Virus record (IMG/VR): IMGVR_UViG_3300017951_004600
Coordinates: 1-32,545 of that record
Strand: one strand, 5' to 3'
DNA length: 32,545 bases
DNA from: a virus
Shown here: positions 13,802 to 22,000 of the stretch, one piece after another
Layout of the letters: each line of letters opens with the position of its first letter
Position numbering within the stretch: the first letter of the stretch is position 1
Notes under the pieces: generated by a model
The model's database searches: none
What the model saw: the letters and a program-made list of their open reading frames with translations, nothing else
What the model was told of the DNA's origin: nothing
Made by a program: the position numbers and the translations under genes

Positions 13802-14611
13802 ATGCTCACCCCGAACTCCAAGGTGTCCCGCACCGCCCGCATTGAGGCGGACGGAGCGTCGCTGGCGGCGTTCTTCTCCCGCCTCGCTTTGGACAACCCT
13901 GCGGTTCCCGTCAAAGTCCTCTTTGAATCCGATGGGGCCACCTGCTGGACGATGAACGCAGGCAAGACCCTCATGGTGTTGCTGACCCGCTGGGTTATCA
14001 AGGACCTCAAGGTCAAGGAGCCATGCGTCATTGTGTGCAACCCCAAGGAACTATCCGACCTCATCCGAGCCAAGTCCCGTGGGGGCGCGGTTCGTCTGAC
14101 GACTGCGGCCAACGAGCCAATCGCCATCACGACCAAGGACCACGGTGGAGCCGAAGTCATGCCTGCCGACGAGGACGACTGCCTTACAATTCCCGATAGG
14201 AATGTGCTTCCCTACGGCCCGAGCGGCGAACGCCTGTTCCCGATGTTTGACAACGAGCCTCCGACCTACACGGCCACGCTGGCGCTCCGCGAACTCACCA
14301 AGGCGAGCATGGAGATGCAAACGGCGGGAGCGCCCTATGTCTCCGTGTCGTTTGACGAGAAGTCTGAGGCTCGGGCTGGCCATTGGAACGGCAAGACGAC
14401 CCGCTCGTGGACGCCGCTGGATATTATCAAGCGCACGGGTGGTCCGTTCACGGTCTCCTTCACCGATACCCTCAAATCGCTCATAAGCGTGCTCAACGGA
14501 GCAGGCGATGTGTTCAAGGTGTCCAAGCACCACAAAGGCCACTTCGTCGTCATAGAGTGCACGACAGGCTCAACAACCATAATCGCCACCGAGGCAATCA
14601 AGGAGACATAG
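13802..14611 (+). CDS. Probable PCNA-like sliding clamp
   Basis: A 269-residue protein, close to the ~250 of PCNA. Two similar halves can be seen, each ending in alternating strands: an N-terminal half with LAAFFSRLALDN...KVLFESDGATCW and a C-terminal half with LRELTKASMEMQTAGAPYVSVSFDE, VSFTDTLKSLISVLNGAGDVFKVSKH and GHFVVIECTTGSTTIIATEA. These resemble the PCNA helix-strand pattern 'L..L.kas....d.V.i..' and the final strand pair. The gene has a replication-type promoter and is followed by a tiny coupled gene. The call is by pattern and should be tested by structure prediction. No polymerase lies in the window. Confidence 0.5.
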   Translation: MLTPNSKVSRTARIEADGASLAAFFSRLALDNPAVPVKVLFESDGATCWTMNAGKTLMVLLTRWVIKDLKVKEPCVIVCNPKELSDLIRAKSRGGAVRLTTAANEPIAITTKDHGGAEVMPADEDDCLTIPDRNVLPYGPSGERLFPMFDNEPPTYTATLALRELTKASMEMQTAGAPYVSVSFDEKSEARAGHWNGKTTRSWTPLDIIKRTGGPFTVSFTDTLKSLISVLNGAGDVFKVSKHHKGHFVVIECTTGSTTIIATEAIKET

Positions 14612-14613
14612 AC

Positions 14614-14823
14614 ATGACGGCAAACGAACGATTCATTGAGACGGCGGAGCAAGCGCTGGGGCTAACAGACGACGACAGGGGCCACCTGCGGGTGCTGGTC
14701 TGCATTGACCTCCTCATCGCCCAAGCGGGCATCACGGACGAGCAGGTTCGCATGGCCTATGAGAACCGTCTCCGAACTGAAATCAAGGCATCGGCCGAGA
14801 CTCTCAAGGGTTTGCTGGATTGA
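14614..14823 (+). CDS. Hypothetical small protein, 69 aa
   Basis: Starts two bases after the clamp-like gene ends, with AAGGAG (14599-14605 region) as ribosome site about eight bases before the ATG. The sequence is all-helical and acidic (FIETAEQALGLTDDDRGHLRVLVCIDLLIAQAGITDEQVRMAYENRL). It could be a partner of the clamp-like protein. No family recognised. Confidence 0.65.
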   Translation: MTANERFIETAEQALGLTDDDRGHLRVLVCIDLLIAQAGITDEQVRMAYENRLRTEIKASAETLKGLLD

Positions 14824-14834
14824 TAGGCGACACT

Positions 14835-14864
14835 TTAATATAGGTGTGGTGCCTACGGTTAAAC
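14835..14864 (+). promoter_or_regulatory. Class A promoter (leaderless)
   Basis: TTAATATAGG begins 30 bases before the ATG at 14865, with ATAGGCGACAC upstream and GCCTACGGTTAAAC before the start. Confidence 0.85.
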
Positions 14865-15329
14865 ATGACCAACCTAACCCTGACCACCATGCCCGAGATT
14901 AGCCGAACCAACACCCGCCGAGGAAACCTCGTGTGGACCAAGTTCACGGCCGAAAACCGACAATACGGAAGCGATGGAGGCACCGTCTATGTCGCTGAAC
15001 TCGGAGACACCGCCTTCTCCACCACGGGCCTTCACCGAGGCCAAACCACCGTTTGCATTTTCAAGCGAAGCGCCGCTTCGGGTGCCCCCAAGTCTGAGGC
15101 TTGGAAAATGGCCATTCGCCACCCCGTTCACACGAACGGTATGTGGCTCCCCATCTATTTCGGCTTCAACGAGCACGAGGAGACCCACTATGTCAAGGCG
15201 TTCCAAGGGGGCCGTGTGCCCATGACGGGCGTTGCCTCCACTCTCAAGGAATTGAAGGCCGCCGCTTCTCGGTTGTCCTCCTACACCGCCGTGTTCCCCG
15301 TCTCCATGTCCTGCGAGGTGCTTTGTTGA
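14865..15329 (+). CDS. Hypothetical protein, 154 aa
   Basis: A beta-rich protein (GGTVYVAELGDTAFSTTG, TTVCIFKRSAAS, MWLPIYFGFNEHEETHYVKAF) with a C-terminal helix and a final CEVLC. No family recognised. It is the first gene of a two-gene unit: its TGA overlaps the TTG start of the next gene. The ATG at 14844 in the same frame lies inside the promoter and is not used. Confidence 0.7.
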   Translation: MTNLTLTTMPEISRTNTRRGNLVWTKFTAENRQYGSDGGTVYVAELGDTAFSTTGLHRGQTTVCIFKRSAASGAPKSEAWKMAIRHPVHTNGMWLPIYFGFNEHEETHYVKAFQGGRVPMTGVASTLKELKAAASRLSSYTAVFPVSMSCEVLC

Positions 15330-15628
15330 AGTCGGTCCACATTCGCCTCTTTGTCAAGCCCGACCGTTCGGCCATGGAGACATGGCTTGAGAACAGGTTC
15401 GGCGGGTCTCGTCGGCGCGACTTCCAAGTCTATGTCAAGTCCAACGGGGACACGAGGGTGTTTCTGAATCGGTCCAGCGAGCGAGCCATGACGCTCATGT
15501 CGTTCAACGGACGCTACGCCAAGACCGTGCCCTCGTCGTTTGACCGCGTGCTCGGTGAGTTCTGCGATGAGTTCGGTTTCCTTTTCATCGTCGGAGGACG
15601 CTCGGGCTGGCTTTGTTCAAAGCAATAG
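15326..15628 (+). CDS. Hypothetical protein, 100 aa (TTG start)
   Basis: TTG at 15326 overlaps the preceding stop as TTGA and has a perfect GAGGTG ribosome site (15314-15319) at seven bases; the next ATG (15374) lacks one. The protein is basic at its N-terminus, with strands (VHIRLFVK, FQVYVKSNGDTRVFL) and a hydrophobic end (FGFLFIVGGRSGWLC). Function unknown. Confidence 0.6.
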   Translation: MKSVHIRLFVKPDRSAMETWLENRFGGSRRRDFQVYVKSNGDTRVFLNRSSERAMTLMSFNGRYAKTVPSSFDRVLGEFCDEFGFLFIVGGRSGWLCSKQ

Positions 15629-15637
15629 GCCGATAGG

Positions 15638-15667
15638 TATATATAGGGGTGGCTACCACCTCTATTC
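15638..15667 (+). promoter_or_regulatory. Class A promoter (leaderless)
   Basis: TATATATAGG begins 30 bases before the ATG at 15668, preceded by GGCCGATAGG. This full-strength promoter reveals the very short gene behind it. Confidence 0.8.
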
Positions 15668-15775
15668 ATGCAAGAGCCAACCCGCCGATTCGTGAACCGC
15701 ATCCGACTCAACCCGACCACGCTGGTGGCGTGGGACCAAGAGGGCGAGTGCATCGCCGTTTATCGCAGTCGTTAA
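15668..15775 (+). CDS. Tiny leaderless gene, 35 aa
   Basis: A 35-residue product, basic at its N-terminus (QEPTRRFVNRIRL) followed by NPTTLVAWDQEGECIAVYRSR. The frame is short, but its ATG sits exactly 30 bases after an intact class A promoter, the same geometry as the larger genes. The TAA overlaps the class C promoter of the tail operon, so it ends just where late transcription begins. It could be a small regulator or anti-host peptide; function unknown. Confidence 0.6.
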   Translation: MQEPTRRFVNRIRLNPTTLVAWDQEGECIAVYRSR

Positions 15776-15800
15776 GAACCACCTTGACGAACCAATGGAC
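15773..15800 (+). promoter_or_regulatory. Class C (putative late) promoter of the tail operon
   Basis: TAAGAACCAC begins 28 bases before the ATG at 15801. The ATG at 15795 is also in frame, but 28-base spacing, shared with the promoters at 4078 and 9903, favours 15801. Confidence 0.55.
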
Positions 15801-16199
15801 ATGACTGTCCACGAGTTCACAGGCATAACGGCCGTTATCACCGTCTCGTCAAGCCTCGTCGGCTTCGTGTCGGGCGACTTCACCTTGACCCAAGCAACGG
15901 GGAAATACATCACGCTGAATAGCAACACCGCCACCTCCCACACCCGTGGGTTGAAGTCGGCTTCGGGCACGCTCAAGAAGGCGTGGGGGATTGACGACGC
16001 CACCCTGTTCACCTATTTTGACGACTCATCCCTCTTTGACATCACCTTTGACAACGACGGCGGCACGGGCGCTCACACCTACACCCTATCGGGTTGCGTC
16101 TTGACCGACCTCTCGGTTGAGGGCATTGAGGCAGGCTCGGAGGGCGCGTTGATGATTAACGCCACCTTTGAGGCCCTTTCATTCTCCCGAGACGAATGA
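15801..16199 (+). CDS. Major tail tube protein
   Basis: A 132-residue beta-rich protein: VHEFTGITAVITVSSSLVGFVSG, HTYTLSGCVLTDLSVEGIEAGSEG and ALMINATFEALSF. The last two are typical of tail tube proteins, whose final strands read 'L.g..i.sls.....g..l.atftf.'. It is the first gene of the tail operon, directly followed by the frameshifted chaperone and tape measure, the conserved order in long-tailed phages. It should polymerise into the inner tube. The start could be 15795, which would add two residues. Confidence 0.75.
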   Translation: MTVHEFTGITAVITVSSSLVGFVSGDFTLTQATGKYITLNSNTATSHTRGLKSASGTLKKAWGIDDATLFTYFDDSSLFDITFDNDGGTGAHTYTLSGCVLTDLSVEGIEAGSEGALMINATFEALSFSRDE

Positions 16200-16226
16200 T
16201 AGCGTCTCACCACAGGAGGCACACAC

Positions 16227-16565
16227 ATGACATGGCTGGATAACGCGATTGAGAAAGCAGGCGGCGAAGTCGCCGTTGATGTATCACACCTTGACCTTGA
16301 CACGGACACCATCATGGTGAAACCGCTAACGGCGAACGAATATCAAGTGCTCAAGAGCCACCCCGAGATGGCCAACATCACCGACCCCGACGACCGAGCC
16401 GAGCGGCTGGGTTTGCTCATGGTCGCTCAGATGATGAACAAATGCGACTCGGCTATCACATGGAATCGCCTCAAGCACCTGCCTCTCACGATGCTCGCTG
16501 AGTTATCCAAGGCAATAACCGCCGCCATCGGCAACGCTGACGGTGGTGGGGTGCTGGGGGAATAA
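16227..16565 (+). CDS. Tail assembly chaperone, short form (gpG-like)
   Basis: A 112-residue helical protein made without frameshift. A strong ribosome site AGGAGG (16214-16219) lies before the ATG. Position between tail tube and tape measure, size, and the overlapping second reading frame all match gpG of lambda-type phages, which coats the tape measure during tail assembly and is absent from virions. Confidence 0.8.
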   Translation: MTWLDNAIEKAGGEVAVDVSHLDLDTDTIMVKPLTANEYQVLKSHPEMANITDPDDRAERLGLLMVAQMMNKCDSAITWNRLKHLPLTMLAELSKAITAAIGNADGGGVLGE

Positions 16566-16762
16566 TCGCCCTCGCCGAATCGGACGAGGGGCAGTTCCTC
16601 TTTTCTTTGATGAAGGACCTCGGCATCACGCCCGACGAGTGGCGGTCCATGGACCTACGGGACACGACCTTCCTGCTCGCCGCCAAGTCCGAGAAGAACC
16701 GAAGAGTCAATAACGAGCAACGCAAAGCACAGTCCCAAGCACGAGCGAGGAGGGGACGATAA
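16227..16762 (+). CDS. Tail assembly chaperone, frameshift product (gpGT-like)
   Basis: A -1 slip at the G5 run 16556-16560 joins the upstream frame to a second frame ending at TAA 16760-16762, giving about 178 residues. The added T part begins IIALAESDEGQFLFSLMKDL and continues GITPDEWRSMDL, then a basic tail RARRGR. It has no start codon or ribosome site of its own, shows protein-like composition and fills the gap exactly to the tape measure start. In lambda the GT form binds the tube protein while G and GT bind the tape measure. The join is inferred from sequence, by analogy. Confidence 0.75.
16554..16562 (+). promoter_or_regulatory. Programmed -1 frameshift site
   Basis: The zero-frame codons are CTG GGG GAA, then a TAA stop at 16563-16565. 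A tRNA on GGG (16557-16559) can slip back one base to GGG (16556-16558), after which GGA ATA ATC is read and the T frame is entered. The stop codon close by may add a pause. No clear pseudoknot is seen. Confidence 0.65.
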
Positions 16763-19026
16763 TGGCGGACACCACGGCAGTCATTGACATTCGTGCGAAC
16801 ACGACGCAGTTCCGCAAGGCCATGACGGGCGTTTCGGCGTCCATGTATGCGGCTGGCGGAGCGGCCTCTCGGTTCGGAACCATCGCCCGTGGGGTATTGA
16901 CGCCACTAAGCGCAGGGCTGACCGCCACGGCGATTTCAGCCAAGACCATGGCTACGGTGATTCATAGGTCGTCGGTCTTGTTCATTGAGTTCAACGACAC
17001 GCTGGCCCGAACGGGCGCGATTCTCGGCGAGAGCGGAGCGGGAATGACGGCGCTTGAGGGCAAGATTCGTGAGGTCGGTGCGACGACCCGATTCACCGCC
17101 AGCCAAGTCGGTGAAGCCGCCAACGCACTCGCCATCGCTGGTGTGAGCGCCGACGAGATGATTTCAGAGGGCGCGTTGGAGAACCTCGTCAAGTTCGCCA
17201 TCGCTGGTGGCGTGGACATTCAAACGGCAACCAACATCGGTATCGCTGGCGTCAAGGCGTTCGGCATGGAGATGAGCCAATTGGGCCATGTCTCCGATGT
17301 GCTCACCCGAACATTCACTCGGTCAAATGTGGACATTGTGAGTCTTGGAGAGGGCATGAAGTTCCTCGCGCCCGTAGCGCACGCCTCGGGCGTCGCCATT
17401 GAAGAAGCGGCGGCCGCCATCGGTGCTCTCGGCAACGCTGGCCTGCGTGGGACGATTGCGGGCACAGGTATGCGTATGGCCATCAACAAATTGCTCAAGC
17501 CGACCTTTGACTCTCAGAAGGCCATCAACGACCTCGGCCTCACTATCCAAGTCCTTAGCCCAGCGGGCGAGCAAGCCAAGCGAGCGCTCTCGGGCGTGGC
17601 CAGCCAATTGGACCGAACCAAGATGGAGTCGTCGGCTTTGACGGACGAACTCAAGATGCTCAACGGGCAGATGAACGACCTCAGCATTGACCAAAAGGCC
17701 AACACGCTGGCTATTGAGCAAATTAGGGCACGGGCGGCACGGAGCAACCGAGAACTCACCGACATGGAAGTGGCGCAGATTGAGCGCTTGACGACGACCA
17801 ACGACTCACTCCGATTGAGCGAGATGGCGCTTGATGTGGAGCGCATGAAGAAGCAACGGTCGCTGAACATCGTCTCAGAGCAAGAACGGGCACTTGAGGA
17901 GCAGTCCAAGACGCTCACGAAAACGATTGAGCAACAGGCAACGGGCATCACGAGCCTTGGCGATGTGCTGGACCAATTGGCTGGTGCGGGTGCGACCACG
18001 ACGCAGATTTTGGAGATTTTCGGCGTGCGTGGTGGAACTGCCGTATCGGCCTTGCTCTCCCAGCGTGAGGCGTTTCACGAACTCGTCAAGGAGAACGAGA
18101 ACGCCGCTGGCGCCACCAAGAAATATACCGACTCCCTGCAACAAATCGTGGAGGACGGCGGTTCGGCGAAGGAGACCCTGCTTCTGTTCGTCTCGGCCAT
18201 CCAAGAAGGGATGCTTGATGTGGGCCGCCCGTTCGTTATCATGCTCACCGAATTGGCTCTCCTGTTCAAGGACGACATTCAGCAGGCACTCAAGGCCAAT
18301 ATGCCCTTGTTCAAGGAACTCGGAGTCTCGCTCATGTCGGCTATGAAAATCATCGTGCCGATGGCGCTTGACGCCCTCCCATCTATGATTCAAGCCTTGA
18401 AGGCAATCGTTCCCATCATCGTCGTGCTGGCGGCGGCGTTCCGTATTCTAATGGCCATTCTCCAACCCGTGTTCCAATTATTGAGCGGCATAGGGAACAT
18501 CATCATGGGGATTATCCAAATGGTGAGCGGGGACCTCAAGACGGGCTTCGCCACTTTCGCGACGGGTGTTAAGGACACCGTGATTGGTGGAGCAATAACC
18601 GCCGCCTCATTTGCTACGGGTGGAGCCGTCTCATTGGGCCGTGGCCTCGCTGGGAGAGCCATGTCTAAAATGGGAGAGCGAGCCATGACGGGTGGCCTCA
18701 TGGCTCTCGGCGGGATGGCCACCGAGGACCGTGTGAACAACAACCTCTCGGTCTTTGCCGACGGCGGCTTCGTTAATGGCCCTACGGTGGGGCTGGTGGG
18801 CGAAGCAGGCCCCGAGGTAGTCATACCCCTTGGCGCAGGAAAGGAAGCCCGTAGGGACGCCTTAGCGGCCTCTGCTGGGCTTGGGGGCATGGAGGTCTCC
18901 ATTGGCGATATTGTCATTAACGGCGGTTCCAACCTTTCAATTGCCGAGGTGCGTGCGCTCATGTCCAATGAAATGCCTCGCATCATTCGCCAAGAATTGC
19001 TCCGTGGCTCAAGGGGTGTGATTTGA
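16762..19026 (+). CDS. Tail tape measure protein
   Basis: A 754-residue protein that sets tail length. About residues 70-260 match the TP901-type tape-measure core (FTASQVGEAANALAIAG, NVDIVSLGEGMKFLAPVA, AGLRGTIAGTGMRMAIN). A coiled coil follows (about 285-400). Hydrophobic segments lie at about 527-590, and near the C-terminus GLVGEAGPEVVIPLG is a very common tape-measure ending. At about 1.5 angstrom per residue the tail would be about 110 nm long. AGGAGGGG lies before the ATG, which overlaps the T-frame stop as TAATG. Confidence 0.92.
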   Translation: MADTTAVIDIRANTTQFRKAMTGVSASMYAAGGAASRFGTIARGVLTPLSAGLTATAISAKTMATVIHRSSVLFIEFNDTLARTGAILGESGAGMTALEGKIREVGATTRFTASQVGEAANALAIAGVSADEMISEGALENLVKFAIAGGVDIQTATNIGIAGVKAFGMEMSQLGHVSDVLTRTFTRSNVDIVSLGEGMKFLAPVAHASGVAIEEAAAAIGALGNAGLRGTIAGTGMRMAINKLLKPTFDSQKAINDLGLTIQVLSPAGEQAKRALSGVASQLDRTKMESSALTDELKMLNGQMNDLSIDQKANTLAIEQIRARAARSNRELTDMEVAQIERLTTTNDSLRLSEMALDVERMKKQRSLNIVSEQERALEEQSKTLTKTIEQQATGITSLGDVLDQLAGAGATTTQILEIFGVRGGTAVSALLSQREAFHELVKENENAAGATKKYTDSLQQIVEDGGSAKETLLLFVSAIQEGMLDVGRPFVIMLTELALLFKDDIQQALKANMPLFKELGVSLMSAMKIIVPMALDALPSMIQALKAIVPIIVVLAAAFRILMAILQPVFQLLSGIGNIIMGIIQMVSGDLKTGFATFATGVKDTVIGGAITAASFATGGAVSLGRGLAGRAMSKMGERAMTGGLMALGGMATEDRVNNNLSVFADGGFVNGPTVGLVGEAGPEVVIPLGAGKEARRDALAASAGLGGMEVSIGDIVINGGSNLSIAEVRALMSNEMPRIIRQELLRGSRGVI

Positions 19027-22000
19027 TGGCGTCGTTCAAGAAGGCACCCACCAAGAAGTTCAGTCGGGTCAAGAACGACCTCGCCGAACTCCAACGCTGG
19101 TGGCCAGCCTACATCAAGGACGACGGCGTTCTCGGTATATCGGTGGACCCCGTTCTGTTCCGAACGAACTTCGGGACCTATGCGGACGACGATGGCGACG
19201 AGTCTCGTGTGGCGGGCATCCGTGTGGAAGCCATCACCGACGCTGGTGGCGATGTGAGCGGCACCGAGCCAACCATCGTGATTAGCGGCTCGGGGACCTT
19301 TGAGCCGAAGTGCACCATCAACCACGCCGACGGCACGAGCACCGACATTATGCTGATTGCCCCCGATAGGTCGGTGTTCACAGGCACGGTGAACATGAAC
19401 TACACCGATAGCGCGGGACGCTCTCAAAACGGCGACATTGACATAACCACCGACATGGGACACGAAGGGATGAATGGCCTACGCCATGGGCCATATCCCG
19501 TGTTCATGACCGTGCAAGAACTCGCCGAGGTCATTGACACCTACCGCCATGTTGGGGCGGCGGACACGGAGAAGAAGGCGTTCTTGCCCCATGGAGTTCG
19601 TGCCCCTCAAACCTCGGCATTCCCCGACATTGAGACCGACCCACGAATCACGAACACAGACCCGTTGCCCACGACCTCGCCGTATCGGGCCACGGTGTTC
19701 ATGCCTATGATGCTGGATAACAACCAATTGAGCAAGGACATAGCAGGCTCAATGACGCTTTGGGGCGGGCACGCTGGCCGATGGGACAAGAACGGCATCA
19801 GCCGATATGACACCGACCCCGAAGGTGAGGACTCGGCGACTATTGACTACAAAAAATACGGGACGAGCGGAGACCATCAACGGAACTCCAACAAAGCCAC
19901 CAATTCAGATAACACACGGACGGCCGTGTGGACGAGTCAAGACTCCTCGGACTGCCCTGCACCAAAATACCGCATGGCCATGGCGCTGGCGTGTTTCCTC
20001 AAGGACGGCACCTATTCGCTCAACGACGGCGTTATCATCCCTTATTCCTACGACGCCAGCCGAACGCTCGGTGGCGTGAACACGGACACCATGTATTTGA
20101 CATGGAACGGCTGGGATGGATATAAGCAAGACGACCCCTCGGGCGGTGTATTGGATAACTCCGAAACATACCCAGCGGGCATATACCCCCTCTTTGACTT
20201 CGTGCAAGGACCCATCACTCCACGAGCACAGGGAAGCAATTGGACTCACGCCGTCTTGGCCGACCACGAAGGGACAGGCTACCCCTTGCGCTATGAGGTG
20301 CCCCCAAACTCCAAACCATTGGACATTATCGCCGTGGAGGTTGCGGATTTAGCCGCCTTTGACACCCCTCCCCACTACGGCAAGCAATTTTGTGTCCGAG
20401 TCCCCGATGTGGTCTCATCATCTGAAAACGGTCATACCTACCCCGTCAATGTAGGCCAAGCCGTCTATATCCAAGGATTGGATGGCGTGCTGGGAACAGG
20501 CACGGACATGAGGAAGGCCACAGGGAACATTTGGCCCACTCGCTATGATAAGCGACGAAAGACAGGGAGCGATGAATTGGACTGCAACGGCTGGTGGGTC
20601 GTTTCTGAGGTGAACACGACCGAGTTCACGGGCGAGATTGAATACCGATTCAATGTGCACCCTGACCTATTGCCCGTTGTAGCGTCCTACACCCCATCGG
20701 CAGGGGCAACGATTTGCGCTGGACGAGCGGGCGGACCCGAGATTGCATTCAACACCTATTTTGCCGATGTTGGCGGCTCACCACACGACGACTCAATGGA
20801 GACAGGTATGACGGGTCAAAACGCTTCTGAGGCCAAGAACCCCAATGTCCCCAAGACGGACTTCCAAACCTCCGACGGACGACCTGCTTCCGCCACGATT
20901 GGGACGGGCTATCAAGCAGGGATGGGTCAAGGCGACCTCAATGTCCCACCCGCTTCGTCTCGCAACGACACGGCGCCAGCACGAATCACCATCGCTGAAA
21001 CGGCCATCGTGGACAACCTCGGAGAGTTCACGGGCAACCGACCCGTGCCTCGTTCCATCCACATTCAAACGCTTGGAATAACGCCGAATGAGAACATTCC
21101 ATCAGCCCCGCCCGTTATCACCTCGGGCAACGGTTCCCTGCGTATTCCTGCACCGCTGGGACACGACCTATGCACCCGCTACAATTCAACGAGCGAGAAT
21201 GGGAAAACGACCCTTTACCCCACCAACATAGCGGATTCAATGTGGCGCCTGCGCTCCGACCTTGACCGAGGCGACGACGGCTCGGGACGGCGTGCGGACC
21301 TTGGTGGACCCGACCGTTGGGCACACAGGGGTGTTTCAACACCGCTTTGGTCCTACATTGACGGCAACACAGGCCGCCACGCTTGGGACTACATCAAGCC
21401 CTCGGGCTGGACCTTTGGACGCAACCGACCATGGCCCGCTCACGAGCGCATGGGGACTCGTCTCTCTATGTCGCCAAGCCTGTTCCCCGTCTCTGCTGGC
21501 GACCCATTCACAGGATTTGACAACGGCGTGGGCCTCTCAAACCGTGTTCCGCAGAGCACGGAGACAACCAAAATCGGCCTCTCGGAGATTGGTTGCTCCC
21601 CCGTGTTCCTTGACATTGAGTTCACGGCGTTCATCCCGAATCAAGACAACCGCATGGTCATTGTTGATTTTGACATGAACGACGCCGACTCAATGCTTGG
21701 TCGCCATCACATGATTCACGGAACCACGAATCGGGACATGGGCTTTGGGTTCCGACCACGCTGGGACGCCACCACGGCCGCTGGTGTTTATCGCAAGGAC
21801 GGGTTCGTGGACTACGAAGGAGGAGACCTCACAATCACTCCAACACCCGACCCCGCCTTGTTATATCGCGATTGGGTGAAGGCCGCAGGTGCGGCAAACG
21901 CCGTGGCGGGCGACAACCCGAATTGGGCTGGGTTCCCAATCGCCCACAAAGAGGCTCTCCTCCCCATATCGGGTGGCTACGCTGATTCATCAGAACCACC

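Noticed and set aside
15995-16025. Minus-strand AAAATAGGTGAACAGG, similar to the promoter at 31834
   Set aside because: It lies inside the tail tube gene, where ACC-TAT-TTT codons create it, and no start codon or gap follows on the minus strand. A similar case at about 20760 was rejected for the same reason.
18390-19463. Long minus-strand ORF of 357 codons
   Set aside because: It is antisense to the tape measure and giant tail genes, has no promoter and results from the codon bias of the plus strand.
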